NCBI GenBank assembly: GCA_964483325.1
Contig: CAZAAW010000037.1
Location: forward strand, 1-18,653
Origin: CAZAAW01 sp964483325
Lineage (GTDB): Bacteria; Pseudomonadota; Alphaproteobacteria; Rhizobiales; Kaistiaceae
DNA: 18,653 nucleotides
Direction of reading: 5' to 3'
Made by a program: the position numbers and the translations under genes. Shown one piece after another: positions 1-5,177 of this stretch. Position 1 is the stretch's first letter. The number at the start of each line of letters is the position of its first letter. The notes under the pieces are model-generated. The model ran no database searches. It was not told the DNA's origin and saw only the letters and a list, made by a program, of their open reading frames with translations.

Positions 1-118
1 GGGTGCTGGCGTCCCAGCCGTCGAGGATGGCGGTGATGCCCTGCACCTGGCCGGCGCTGAGCGAGCCGCCGAACAGCGAGCCGCGCACAGAATTGAAGAA
101 GGCAGTCCGGTCGATCAT
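1..118 (-). CDS. Endolysin-like protein, N-terminal part, cut by window edge
   Basis: Only the first 39 codons lie in the window; the reading frame is open to base 1. The start at 118 is preceded by a GGAG five bases upstream. The visible N-terminus (MIDRTAFFNSVRGSLFGG, then SLSAGQVQGITAILDGW) resembles, from memory, the opening of phage lysozyme/GH19-like endolysins of alphaproteobacterial phages, where a helical 'xFFxxVRxSLFGG.LSxxQVxGxxAILDxW' stretch precedes the catalytic domain. No catalytic residue is in view, so the enzyme class is inferred. An intrinsic terminator lies only about 17 bases upstream of the start. The gene would therefore need read-through, antitermination or a promoter of its own. 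No signal peptide is visible, so export would need a holin or similar partner. Confidence 0.65.
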   Translation of the reverse strand, partial: MIDRTAFFNSVRGSLFGGSLSAGQVQGITAILDGWDAST

Positions 119-134
119 GGCGGCTCCGGGAATG

Positions 135-159
135 AAAAAGGCCCGCGCGATGGCGGGCC
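135..159 (-). terminator. Intrinsic (Rho-independent) terminator
   Basis: On the minus strand a perfect 7-bp GC stem (GGCCCGC at 159-153, GCGGGCC at 146-140) encloses a 6-base loop and is followed at once by TTTTT (139-135). This is the textbook intrinsic terminator layout. It lies about 33 bases after the stop of the secreted-protein gene (193) and just before the endolysin-like start (118). It therefore separates the two transcriptionally unless late transcription is antiterminated. Confidence 0.85.
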
Positions 160-192
160 AGGTGGAGGAAGGGTGCTGGTGTCAGGGGGCGG

Positions 193-666
193 CTACCGCC
201 GGCCCCACGTCTCGCCGGCGTGCGGGTCCGGCAGCCAGTTGCGATGGTCCATGATGATCGTACCGGGGTCGCTCTGCCGGCCGCGCCGGATGTAGCCGGC
301 CTCGCGCTCGATCATGGCGATGCAGCGCCGAGCGGCCGGGCTGTCAGCCCGCTGGCCGGTGGCGAGATAGTCGGAGGGCAGCCAGATCACGAAGCCCCAG
401 CCGGGGATGTTGGAGCGGGCGGTCACCAGCCACGCGGCGTTCGGTTTGCCCGCCTGCGCCCACGCGGCGCGCAGCTGCGCCAGCGTGAAGTTGGCGACGA
501 CGTCCTTGCCGCGGTCGACGAGGATGGCGCCCTTGCCGGCCTGGGCGCGCAGCGCCGGGTGGTTGGTGCAGATTTCGGCCGGCGTGGCGTAGATGTCAGC
601 CGCAGCCGCCGGCAGAGCGAGCGCGAGGAAAGCAGTCGTGATAAAGCAAAGCACAGCCTTGCCCAT
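193..666 (-). CDS. Secreted (periplasmic) protein of unknown function
   Basis: 157 residues. The start is fixed by a strong Shine-Dalgarno (GGAGGT, five bases before ATG) and by a classic signal peptide: basic MGK, hydrophobic core around residues 4-20, then an AAAA/DIY cleavage region near residue 23. The mature part of about 134 residues has two cysteines (about C33 and C115) that could form a disulfide in the periplasm. It also has a Trp-rich centre (IPGWGFVIWLPSDY) and a basic C-terminus. No family is recognised. It is divergent from the RHH-regulator ORF, has a near-consensus promoter of its own and ends at an intrinsic terminator, so it looks independently expressed rather than part of the virion operon. 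A lysogenic-conversion or superinfection-exclusion role, or an accessory lysis role, is possible but is inference only. Confidence 0.9.
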   Translation of the reverse strand: MGKAVLCFITTAFLALALPAAAADIYATPAEICTNHPALRAQAGKGAILVDRGKDVVANFTLAQLRAAWAQAGKPNAAWLVTARSNIPGWGFVIWLPSDYLATGQRADSPAARRCIAMIEREAGYIRRGRQSDPGTIIMDHRNWLPDPHAGETWGRR

Positions 667-670
667 GGGT

Positions 671-677
671 CACCTCC
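671..677 (-). promoter_or_regulatory. Strong Shine-Dalgarno of the secreted-protein gene
   Basis: The minus strand reads GGAGGTG, close to a perfect anti-SD match, about five bases before the ATG at 666. It is one of the strongest ribosome sites in the window and fixes the start. Most other genes here rely on stop/start coupling instead. Confidence 0.8.
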
Positions 678-690
678 GTGGGTTGGGTTA

Positions 691-725
691 GGGCCGGTCG
701 GGTGTTGCAACCACCCGTCCGGCCC
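691..725. repeat. 14-bp inverted repeat between divergent genes
   Basis: The arms 691-704 (GGGCCGGTCGGGTG) and 712-725 (CACCCGTCCGGCCC) pair at 13 of 14 positions around the loop TTGCAAC. On the minus strand the predicted transcription start of the secreted-protein gene falls at the base of this hairpin, so it would form a 5'-terminal stem upstream of the SD. On the plus strand it is followed by GCTATTTTC, a weak terminator-like tail, but no plus-strand gene upstream needs one. It could be a mRNA-stabilising structure, a protein-binding palindrome or a weak terminator. Confidence 0.65.
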
Positions 726-733
726 GCTATTTT
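705..733 (+). promoter_or_regulatory. Predicted sigma70-type promoter for the RHH ORF
   Basis: TTGCAA (705-710), a 17-base spacer, then TATTTT (728-733); each hexamer matches 4 of 6 consensus bases and the spacing is ideal. Transcription would start near 740, a short distance before the RHH coding frame. The -10 overlaps the first operator-like repeat and the -10 of the opposing promoter, so one bound protein could block both. Predicted by eye only. Confidence 0.4.
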
Positions 734-744
734 CTAGCGCCAGA
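731..744. promoter_or_regulatory. Operator-like repeat, copy 1
   Basis: TTTCTAGCGCCAGA, identical to the sequence at 763-776, with copy starts 32 bases (about three helical turns) apart. The 12-base core TCTAGCGCCAGA is near-palindromic, with five of six symmetric pairs matching. It overlaps the -10 of the minus-strand promoter and part of the -10 of the plus-strand promoter. The adjacent ORF encodes a ribbon-helix-helix protein, a family that binds tandem short palindromes, so autoregulation is likely by inference. Confidence 0.6.
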
Positions 745-760
745 TATTCGGGGTTGTCAA
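731..760 (-). promoter_or_regulatory. Predicted sigma70-type promoter for the secreted-protein gene
   Basis: On the minus strand a perfect TTGACA (760-755) is followed by an 18-base spacer and TAGAAA (736-731, 4 of 6 matches to TATAAT). Start of transcription is expected near 724, at the foot of the inverted repeat. The -10 lies inside the first operator-like repeat and the -35 sits between the two repeats, an arrangement typical of steric repression. Confidence 0.55.
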
Positions 761-761
761 C

Positions 762-956
762 ATTTCTAGCGCCAGAAAACCGGGGCGGCCGAAGGTCGGG
801 GCGACGCCCATCAATGTCCGGTTCCCGCCGGATCAGCTGGCGGCGCTCGACCAGTTCGCCGGCGAGCAATCCCTGACGCGGCCGGAGGCGGTGCGGGTGG
901 CGGTGCGCGAGTTCCTGATCTCACACGGCACGCTGGCGCCGGAGCCGGAGGAATAG
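762..956 (+). CDS. Ribbon-helix-helix (CopG/Arc-type) DNA-binding protein; start codon uncertain
   Basis: The frame is open from 738 to the TAG at 954-956. It encodes a clear ribbon-helix-helix domain: basic arm RKPGRPK, strand INVRFP, helix PPDQLAALDQF, turn, second helix RPEAVRVAVREFL, then an acidic tail ending EPEE. The family binds DNA as dimers on short palindromes. No ATG, GTG or TTG lies in frame between the upstream stop (735-737) and the domain. ATT at 762 would give a protein of about 64 residues and is used here provisionally. Alternatives are a one-base sequencing or real indel in the A-run at 776-779, which would connect a TTG at 754, or a decayed gene. It is divergent from the secreted-protein gene and converges on the fiber-accessory gene, with three bases between the stops. 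Confidence 0.7.
   Translation: MSSARKPGRPKVGATPINVRFPPDQLAALDQFAGEQSLTRPEAVRVAVREFLISHGTLAPEPEE
763..776. promoter_or_regulatory. Operator-like repeat, copy 2
   Basis: Second exact copy of TTTCTAGCGCCAGA. It lies immediately upstream of the minus-strand -35 and inside the first codons of the RHH reading frame. Similarity extends weakly beyond the repeat (a GGGG follows at the same offset in both copies), which suggests a duplicated segment. Confidence 0.6.
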
Positions 957-959
957 CCG

Positions 960-1373
960 CTACAGCGCCATCGCCTGGCGCCAGAACTGGTCGATCGTCG
1001 CGTCGTCGAGTTGCAGCACCGCGGCGATCTGCACCAGCAGCGGGTCCGTCCGGACGTAGCTCGGCGCATAGCGCCAAGCGATCAGCGCCTGCGTCCGCTC
1101 CGGCTCGTCCAGTAGGGCCAGCTTCGCCTCGATGTCATTTTCGGTGATGCCCATCGCCAGCAGGCCGAGCCTGATCTGCTTAGGGTTCAAAGGCACAAGC
1201 GGGTCCGGAGGCGGCTCGTAGGCGGCGATCGACAGGCCGCTGCCCATGAGCGCCGCCCATTCGTCGGGACGGTCCGCCGCGCTGACGACGATCAGGCCGG
1301 CTTCCGCCGTCTCGGCAATGACCGACAGGCCCTCGCTGTCGGCATACTGGGCCGAAACAAAGGTGTAGGTCAT
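960..1373 (-). CDS. Small fiber-associated protein (putative tail-fiber accessory/assembly protein)
   Basis: 137 residues. The ATG at 1373 overlaps the tail-fiber stop (ATGA), so the two are translationally coupled; the in-frame upstream extension is rejected for that reason. The N-terminal half is a beta-rich segment (MTYTFVSAQYADSEGLSVI). After a proline linker (YEPPPDPLVPL) comes a helical C-terminal part with LNPKQIRLGLLAMGITENDI and a final ALIAWRYAP...LDDATIDQFWRQA segment. Small proteins with this 'QxRLxLxxxGI...AWRYA...DxxFxxA' C-terminus commonly follow fiber genes in phages, and roles as fiber chaperone or distal subunit have been proposed. The family recollection is from memory and the function is inferred from position. 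Confidence 0.8.
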   Translation of the reverse strand: MTYTFVSAQYADSEGLSVIAETAEAGLIVVSAADRPDEWAALMGSGLSIAAYEPPPDPLVPLNPKQIRLGLLAMGITENDIEAKLALLDEPERTQALIAWRYAPSYVRTDPLLVQIAAVLQLDDATIDQFWRQAMAL

Positions 1374-2698
1374 GTCGCCTTGATCTCCTCGATTTCGAGC
1401 GTGGCGGCGATTGCACCACCATGCACGCGACCGGCCGTGGTGCCGTTGAAGCGGGCGGTGCCCGACGACACGCCGACACGGACCTGAATTGTCTGCGGCG
1501 AGGTCGAGCCGGGCACCCATTCCGCGGTGATGGACATCGGCACCTCATAGCCGAGGCCAGCGACCGTGACGGGCTCAGAGCCACGGGCATTGTTGGACCC
1601 GGTCCCGAAGATCGCGGCGGTGACAATGGCTGCGCCGTCGGCACTGCACAGGCCGCGGAAGCGCACCCGGAGCTTGTTCGCGGTGGAGAGCGGCGTATGC
1701 GTGACGCTGATGATTTGCGTCCCCTCGCCGACCTGGGGAACGGTATCGTCGTAGGGGATCGAAGCGGTGATGTCCGCATTCGCGGTGTAGGTGGCGTAGG
1801 AGGTCTGGACGATAGTGCCGTCGCCGCCGACGCGCATGCCGCCGTCGTAGACGCCCAGCTGGGCGTTGATCGTGCCCGACCCTTTGTCGTCGGCCGCGCC
1901 GATCCGCACGCCGGCGCCGAGGGACATGCGCGAGGCATGCGTGCCGGCCACTGTGGTGAAGATGTCCATCCGGCTGTCCTCGGAACCCGAGGTCGGATCG
2001 ACTAGATTGGTGAGGATGCTGAGGTAGGGCTGGGCGTTGCCGTCGCTGTCGCGGCCGGCGAACTCCAGGACCCCCAGCTCATCGTCAGCAGCCGGCGAGG
2101 CGCTGTCGCGCATGAGGGACAGGTAGGGGCCGCCGCCGGCGCCGGCATCGAAATTCCGAAGGGCCAGCTTGCCGGTCTGCTCGACGCTGAAGACGCTGCG
2201 CAGGGTGCCGCTGGACAGAAGGTCGAGGTCAAGGCGGCCACTCTCCGCGCCGTCGGTCGGGGAGACGATGGAGGCCCGCCACTGCCCGTAGGTGGTCTTG
2301 TTGGCAGCGCTGTCGCGGCCATTGAAGGCGACGCCGCCGATGACGTCGCTGGCCGCCGGCGTGGCGCTCGCCCGATCGAGGTCGAGGACCGGGCCGGCGT
2401 CGGCGCTGCCGTCGGTGGAGGCGAGGCGCAATCCGTCGGCGAGCTTCGCCCCGGTCTGGCCCATGGAGATGGCATCGCCATCCGCCGTGCCGACGCCCAG
2501 GCCGGTGATCCGGTTGCCCGCCCACGGGATGTCCGTAGTGATCGTCGTCTGCCCGTCGCGGGTGATGACGTTGGACAGCGCTGTCGCCATCCCATCCATC
2601 TCCGCGTCCATGCGATCGGCACGGATACGGATGCCATTGGCGAGGTCCTGCACCCAGGAATAAAGGCGCTCGAACACGCCTGCACCATTGTAGGGCAT
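1370..2698 (-). CDS. Tail fiber protein
   Basis: 442 residues. The start is supported by GGAG nine bases upstream. Residues 8-50 form a helical virion-attachment segment (SWVQDLANGIRIRADRMDAE), followed by TRDGQTTITTDIPWAGNRITGLG. This beginning is typical of phage fibers, in which a predicted coiled helix precedes an 'IPWAGNRITGLG' strand. Two related repeats follow (about 102-180 and 190-265), each with a GPxLxLxRxSAxPAAxDxxGxxxFxGRDS core and then an SGSEDSRMDI/GAESGRLDL-like end. The C-terminal 170 residues are beta-rich, without recognised enzymatic motifs, and probably form the receptor-binding tip. The stop overlaps the next gene (ATGA). It is divergent from the small plus-strand island. 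Host receptor unknown. Confidence 0.88.
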   Translation of the reverse strand: MPYNGAGVFERLYSWVQDLANGIRIRADRMDAEMDGMATALSNVITRDGQTTITTDIPWAGNRITGLGVGTADGDAISMGQTGAKLADGLRLASTDGSADAGPVLDLDRASATPAASDVIGGVAFNGRDSAANKTTYGQWRASIVSPTDGAESGRLDLDLLSSGTLRSVFSVEQTGKLALRNFDAGAGGGPYLSLMRDSASPAADDELGVLEFAGRDSDGNAQPYLSILTNLVDPTSGSEDSRMDIFTTVAGTHASRMSLGAGVRIGAADDKGSGTINAQLGVYDGGMRVGGDGTIVQTSYATYTANADITASIPYDDTVPQVGEGTQIISVTHTPLSTANKLRVRFRGLCSADGAAIVTAAIFGTGSNNARGSEPVTVAGLGYEVPMSITAEWVPGSTSPQTIQVRVGVSSGTARFNGTTAGRVHGGAIAATLEIEEIKAT

Positions 2699-2707
2699 TC
2701 GTGTATG

Positions 2708-2711
2708 CTCC
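2708..2711 (-). promoter_or_regulatory. Shine-Dalgarno of the tail fiber gene
   Basis: Minus-strand GGAG, nine bases upstream of the ATG at 2698. The fiber gene cannot use stop-codon coupling because its upstream neighbour is on the other strand, so a free-standing ribosome site is expected here. Confidence 0.55.
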
Positions 2712-2731
2712 AGATGTACGATAGAGAAAGC

Positions 2732-2737
2732 GGAGGG
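2732..2737 (+). promoter_or_regulatory. Shine-Dalgarno of the 20-codon peptide
   Basis: GGAGGG, eight bases before the ATG at 2746. This is a strong ribosome site for an ORF too short to be called automatically, and it is the main reason to believe the ORF is translated. Confidence 0.65.
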
Positions 2738-2745
2738 CTGGAAGG

Positions 2746-2808
2746 ATGAAAGGACTGCTGGTAGCGGCCGTTGCCGCGCTTATTCCTGCCTCGGCGGCGG
2801 CTCGCTGA
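2746..2808 (+). CDS. 20-residue hydrophobic peptide, coupled to the next gene
   Basis: ATG at 2746, stop TGA at 2806-2808, encoding 20 residues: MKGLL, an Ala/Val/Leu-rich core, then PASAAAR. It looks like a bare signal peptide or a single short membrane helix. It has a strong SD eight bases upstream, and its stop overlaps the start of the membrane-protein gene (TGATG), so translation of the second gene is probably coupled to it. It may be a leader peptide that sets expression of the membrane protein, or a small membrane-active peptide. No homologue is recalled. The opposite-strand ORF here has no comparable ribosome site. Confidence 0.5.
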   Translation: MKGLLVAAVAALIPASAAAR

Positions 2809-3158
2809 TGCCCTTCTCTGCGCTGCCACTTGTCTGGAAGATCGTCGCCTTCGCAGTGTTCTTCACGCTGGTGGCGGCCTGGGCCTTTGTGTGGGGCCGC
2901 ATCGTCGACTGGATCCCGCCAGAAGCGCTGTACATCATCGCCCCGGCCGTGATGCTGCTCGCCATCGGCTTCGCGATCGGACAGCGCTACGGCCAGCGCT
3001 ACCAGCGAAAGGTGATGCAGGAGGAATTCGCGGACATCCTGCGCGCCACCCAGCGGGGCGAGCCGCCACCGCCCGAATACCTGACCCTAGAAGCTTCGGC
3101 CGGTCCGGTAACGGTCGACCAGAACAGGGGTCGCGGCGCGGTTGCCGGCCCCCAGTAG
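2808..3158 (+). CDS. Two-helix membrane protein, holin-like topology
   Basis: 116 residues on the strand opposite to the virion genes. Two transmembrane helices are evident, about residues 9-31 (VWKIVAFAVFFTLVAAWAFV) and 41-58 (ALYIIAPAVMLLAIGFAIG). A charged cytoplasmic-type tail follows (RYGQRYQRKVMQEEFADIL) with a proline run. Codon use up to about 3086 is strongly GC3-biased, as in real genes here; the last 72 bases overlap the end of the opposite ejection-protein gene and include rarer codons (CTA, AGG). Size and topology fit a holin or a small regulator of lysis, but the plus-strand orientation is unusual for a late lysis gene. No family is recognised. The start is set by TGATG coupling to the 20-residue peptide. 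Confidence 0.8.
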   Translation: MPFSALPLVWKIVAFAVFFTLVAAWAFVWGRIVDWIPPEALYIIAPAVMLLAIGFAIGQRYGQRYQRKVMQEEFADILRATQRGEPPPPEYLTLEASAGPVTVDQNRGRGAVAGPQ

Positions 3159-5177
3159 GGCGCGAAGAAGGCGCTCCTGCTCGGCCGTCAGCTGCTGCCG
3201 CCATCCCTTTGGGTTCGCCGCGTTGCCCAGTGTCTGCGCGCCGCCGCCGCCCTCTTCCATCAGCAACTGCGCCAGCAGCTGGTTGCGCTTCTGATCGGCG
3301 CGCCGCGCCGCCACGCCGAGGCCCTTCACGCCGAGGCCGATCGCTGCCGGGATGCCCATGGCGGCCGTCGTTAGCGGGTCCTTGGACAGCAGCGCCGCGA
3401 CGATGGGCAGCGCCGTCCCGACGGTGGCGCCGACGGCGCCTGCATTCCCCGATCGGCGCGCCTGCAGTTCCTGCGTCGCCGCCAGATTGCGGCCCGTCTC
3501 CGAATTGCCGCTGATCCGCGTATTGGTGTCCGCAATGCGCCGGTGATCGCCCAGCCGCTGTTCCAGGCGCGCCGTCTCGTTCGGCCCCAGGATGATCTGC
3601 AGCTTGGCCCGGTTGAAGTCGATGTCCGGCAGCATCGTGCCCTTGCGGGCGGCATTGGTGACGCGGCCCATTTCCTGATCGATCGCGGTGCGGGCGCCGA
3701 GGCGCGCCGCGTCTTTCTCGGCGTCCGACAGTCCATTGAACCAGGCGCGCCATGCCTCCGGCCGATCCTCAAGGCCGGCCGAGCCCGAGCGGTTGCGGAA
3801 GATATCCATGGCGTCGCGGAACGCCTCTTCCACCGACATGTCGTCGGCATACTGGCGCCTGGCCATCTGGTAGAGGTGGCCGGACGCCGGGTTCGCCGGA
3901 TCGACCAGCGGCGATGCATTGTCGATCGCGTCGACCAGCGCCTTGTGAAAGGGGCGCAGCTGCGCAGCCATGTAACGCGAGCCGGCATCGGCGCCCGGCC
4001 CGTCGGACATCGTCCGGATTTGCCGGCCGATCCGCGCCTGCAGCTCGTGCAGCCGGCCAGGGTCGGTGAGATAGGTCTTCCCGTCGGTGAGGACCGAACG
4101 ATAGTACAGCAGCGCCTTCTGCGACGGGTTCAGGCTGCCTGGCTGCAGGCCAGTGACCTTCGTGACGCCGGGCGAGACGATATCGTCGATGGTCCGCAGG
4201 ACAGACGACACGTCGACCGGCTTGGCGTTCGCCAGCGCTGCCGTGAAGCCGCGGCGGGCATTGTTCGCCGCCGTGAACTTCATGCCGTTCAGAAGCTGCT
4301 CGGTATCTGGCGGTACGCCGACCGAGACGTCGAAGGCGTTGCGGACGCTGTCGCCCTGCCGGTTCTCGCTGCTGCGGATCGCATTGCCAACGATGGACCG
4401 GCTTTCCGGCTGGTTGGCGACGCCGCGCAGGACACTCTGCAACGCGGGATCCATGTCTGCCGGGCGTAGGACGGGGTTGCGCAGCAGGTCCGCCTGCATG
4501 TCAGAGACGGGCCGGCCGGCGTTCTGAAGCGCGTCGGAGATGACATCGACCGCGCCCGCCTTCGGCTGGAAGCGCCGGGCGATCATGCTGGTGACTGGCG
4601 CCGCCGCGCGGGCCAGGATCGGGACGCCGGCGCCGATCCCGGCACCCCACATCGTGGGGCCAGCGGCGTTCTTCAGCCGGTCCGAGACGCCGCCTTCGCC
4701 TGTGTTGAAGCCGTAAAGAGCGCCCTGCAGGCCGCCGGCCACGACGCCATCAACGACCTTGCCGGCAAGCCCTGCGCCTCGCCCCATGACACTGACGGGC
4801 ACCAATGACGGCACGACCGCACCGGCGATCTCGGCGGCCGGGGCGATGATCGGATGGTCCTCGTAGAAATTCTCCACCCCCTCATCCACGCGCGCGCGGG
4901 TCTGGTCGTAGCCCTCCTTGAAGCTCCCGCCACGGATGGCGTTGAGCGCGCCTCCGGCAACTCCCTGTATTTCATCAGATGCGCCGATCGTCAGACCACG
5001 GCCCGCCGTATTCAGCAGGTCTGTGGCGAACTGCAACGGCGTGCGGTTCGGGCGTTCCACCTCCGGCGCCTGATACCAGGGTTCGCCGGGCCGGGGCGTC
5101 CACGGCTTATAGCCTTCGCCGGCATCGGTCGGCACGTCGGGCGTGCCAACGACCGGCGCTTCCTCCCATTTCGGCAT
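3087..5177 (-). CDS. Large internal virion / DNA-ejection protein
   Basis: 696 residues. The start overlaps the preceding stop (TGATG). The N-terminal 60 residues are Pro/Trp-rich. Residues about 105-200 are glycine- and alanine-rich and hydrophobic (HPIIAPAAEIAGAVVPSLV; AGLAGKVVDGVVAGGLQGAL), with a second such segment near 590-640 (ATVGTALPIVAALL). The middle is predicted helical. This pattern of amphipathic, glycine-rich stretches in a large helical protein at the end of a podovirus head-tail operon matches ejection proteins that enter the host envelope with the DNA. No peptidoglycan hydrolase motif is seen within it; that activity appears to lie in the upstream M15-like gene. Its last 72 bases overlap a plus-strand gene. 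Confidence 0.78.
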   Translation of the reverse strand: MPKWEEAPVVGTPDVPTDAGEGYKPWTPRPGEPWYQAPEVERPNRTPLQFATDLLNTAGRGLTIGASDEIQGVAGGALNAIRGGSFKEGYDQTRARVDEGVENFYEDHPIIAPAAEIAGAVVPSLVPVSVMGRGAGLAGKVVDGVVAGGLQGALYGFNTGEGGVSDRLKNAAGPTMWGAGIGAGVPILARAAAPVTSMIARRFQPKAGAVDVISDALQNAGRPVSDMQADLLRNPVLRPADMDPALQSVLRGVANQPESRSIVGNAIRSSENRQGDSVRNAFDVSVGVPPDTEQLLNGMKFTAANNARRGFTAALANAKPVDVSSVLRTIDDIVSPGVTKVTGLQPGSLNPSQKALLYYRSVLTDGKTYLTDPGRLHELQARIGRQIRTMSDGPGADAGSRYMAAQLRPFHKALVDAIDNASPLVDPANPASGHLYQMARRQYADDMSVEEAFRDAMDIFRNRSGSAGLEDRPEAWRAWFNGLSDAEKDAARLGARTAIDQEMGRVTNAARKGTMLPDIDFNRAKLQIILGPNETARLEQRLGDHRRIADTNTRISGNSETGRNLAATQELQARRSGNAGAVGATVGTALPIVAALLSKDPLTTAAMGIPAAIGLGVKGLGVAARRADQKRNQLLAQLLMEEGGGGAQTLGNAANPKGWRQQLTAEQERLLRALLGAGNRAATPVLVDRYRTGRSF

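Noticed and set aside
3..254. 83-residue plus-strand frame at the left edge
   Set aside because: Runs through the terminator and opposite both the endolysin start and the secreted-protein end; no ribosome site.
2700..2745. Possible promoters (TATGCT, TACGAT, TATCGT) in the gap between fiber gene and plus-strand island
   Set aside because: No -35-like hexamer at acceptable spacing on either strand; too weak to annotate.
2780..2965. 61-residue minus-strand frame opposite the two-helix membrane protein
   Set aside because: No ribosome site and no hydrophobic or domain signal; the plus-strand frame has two clear membrane helices and coupling.
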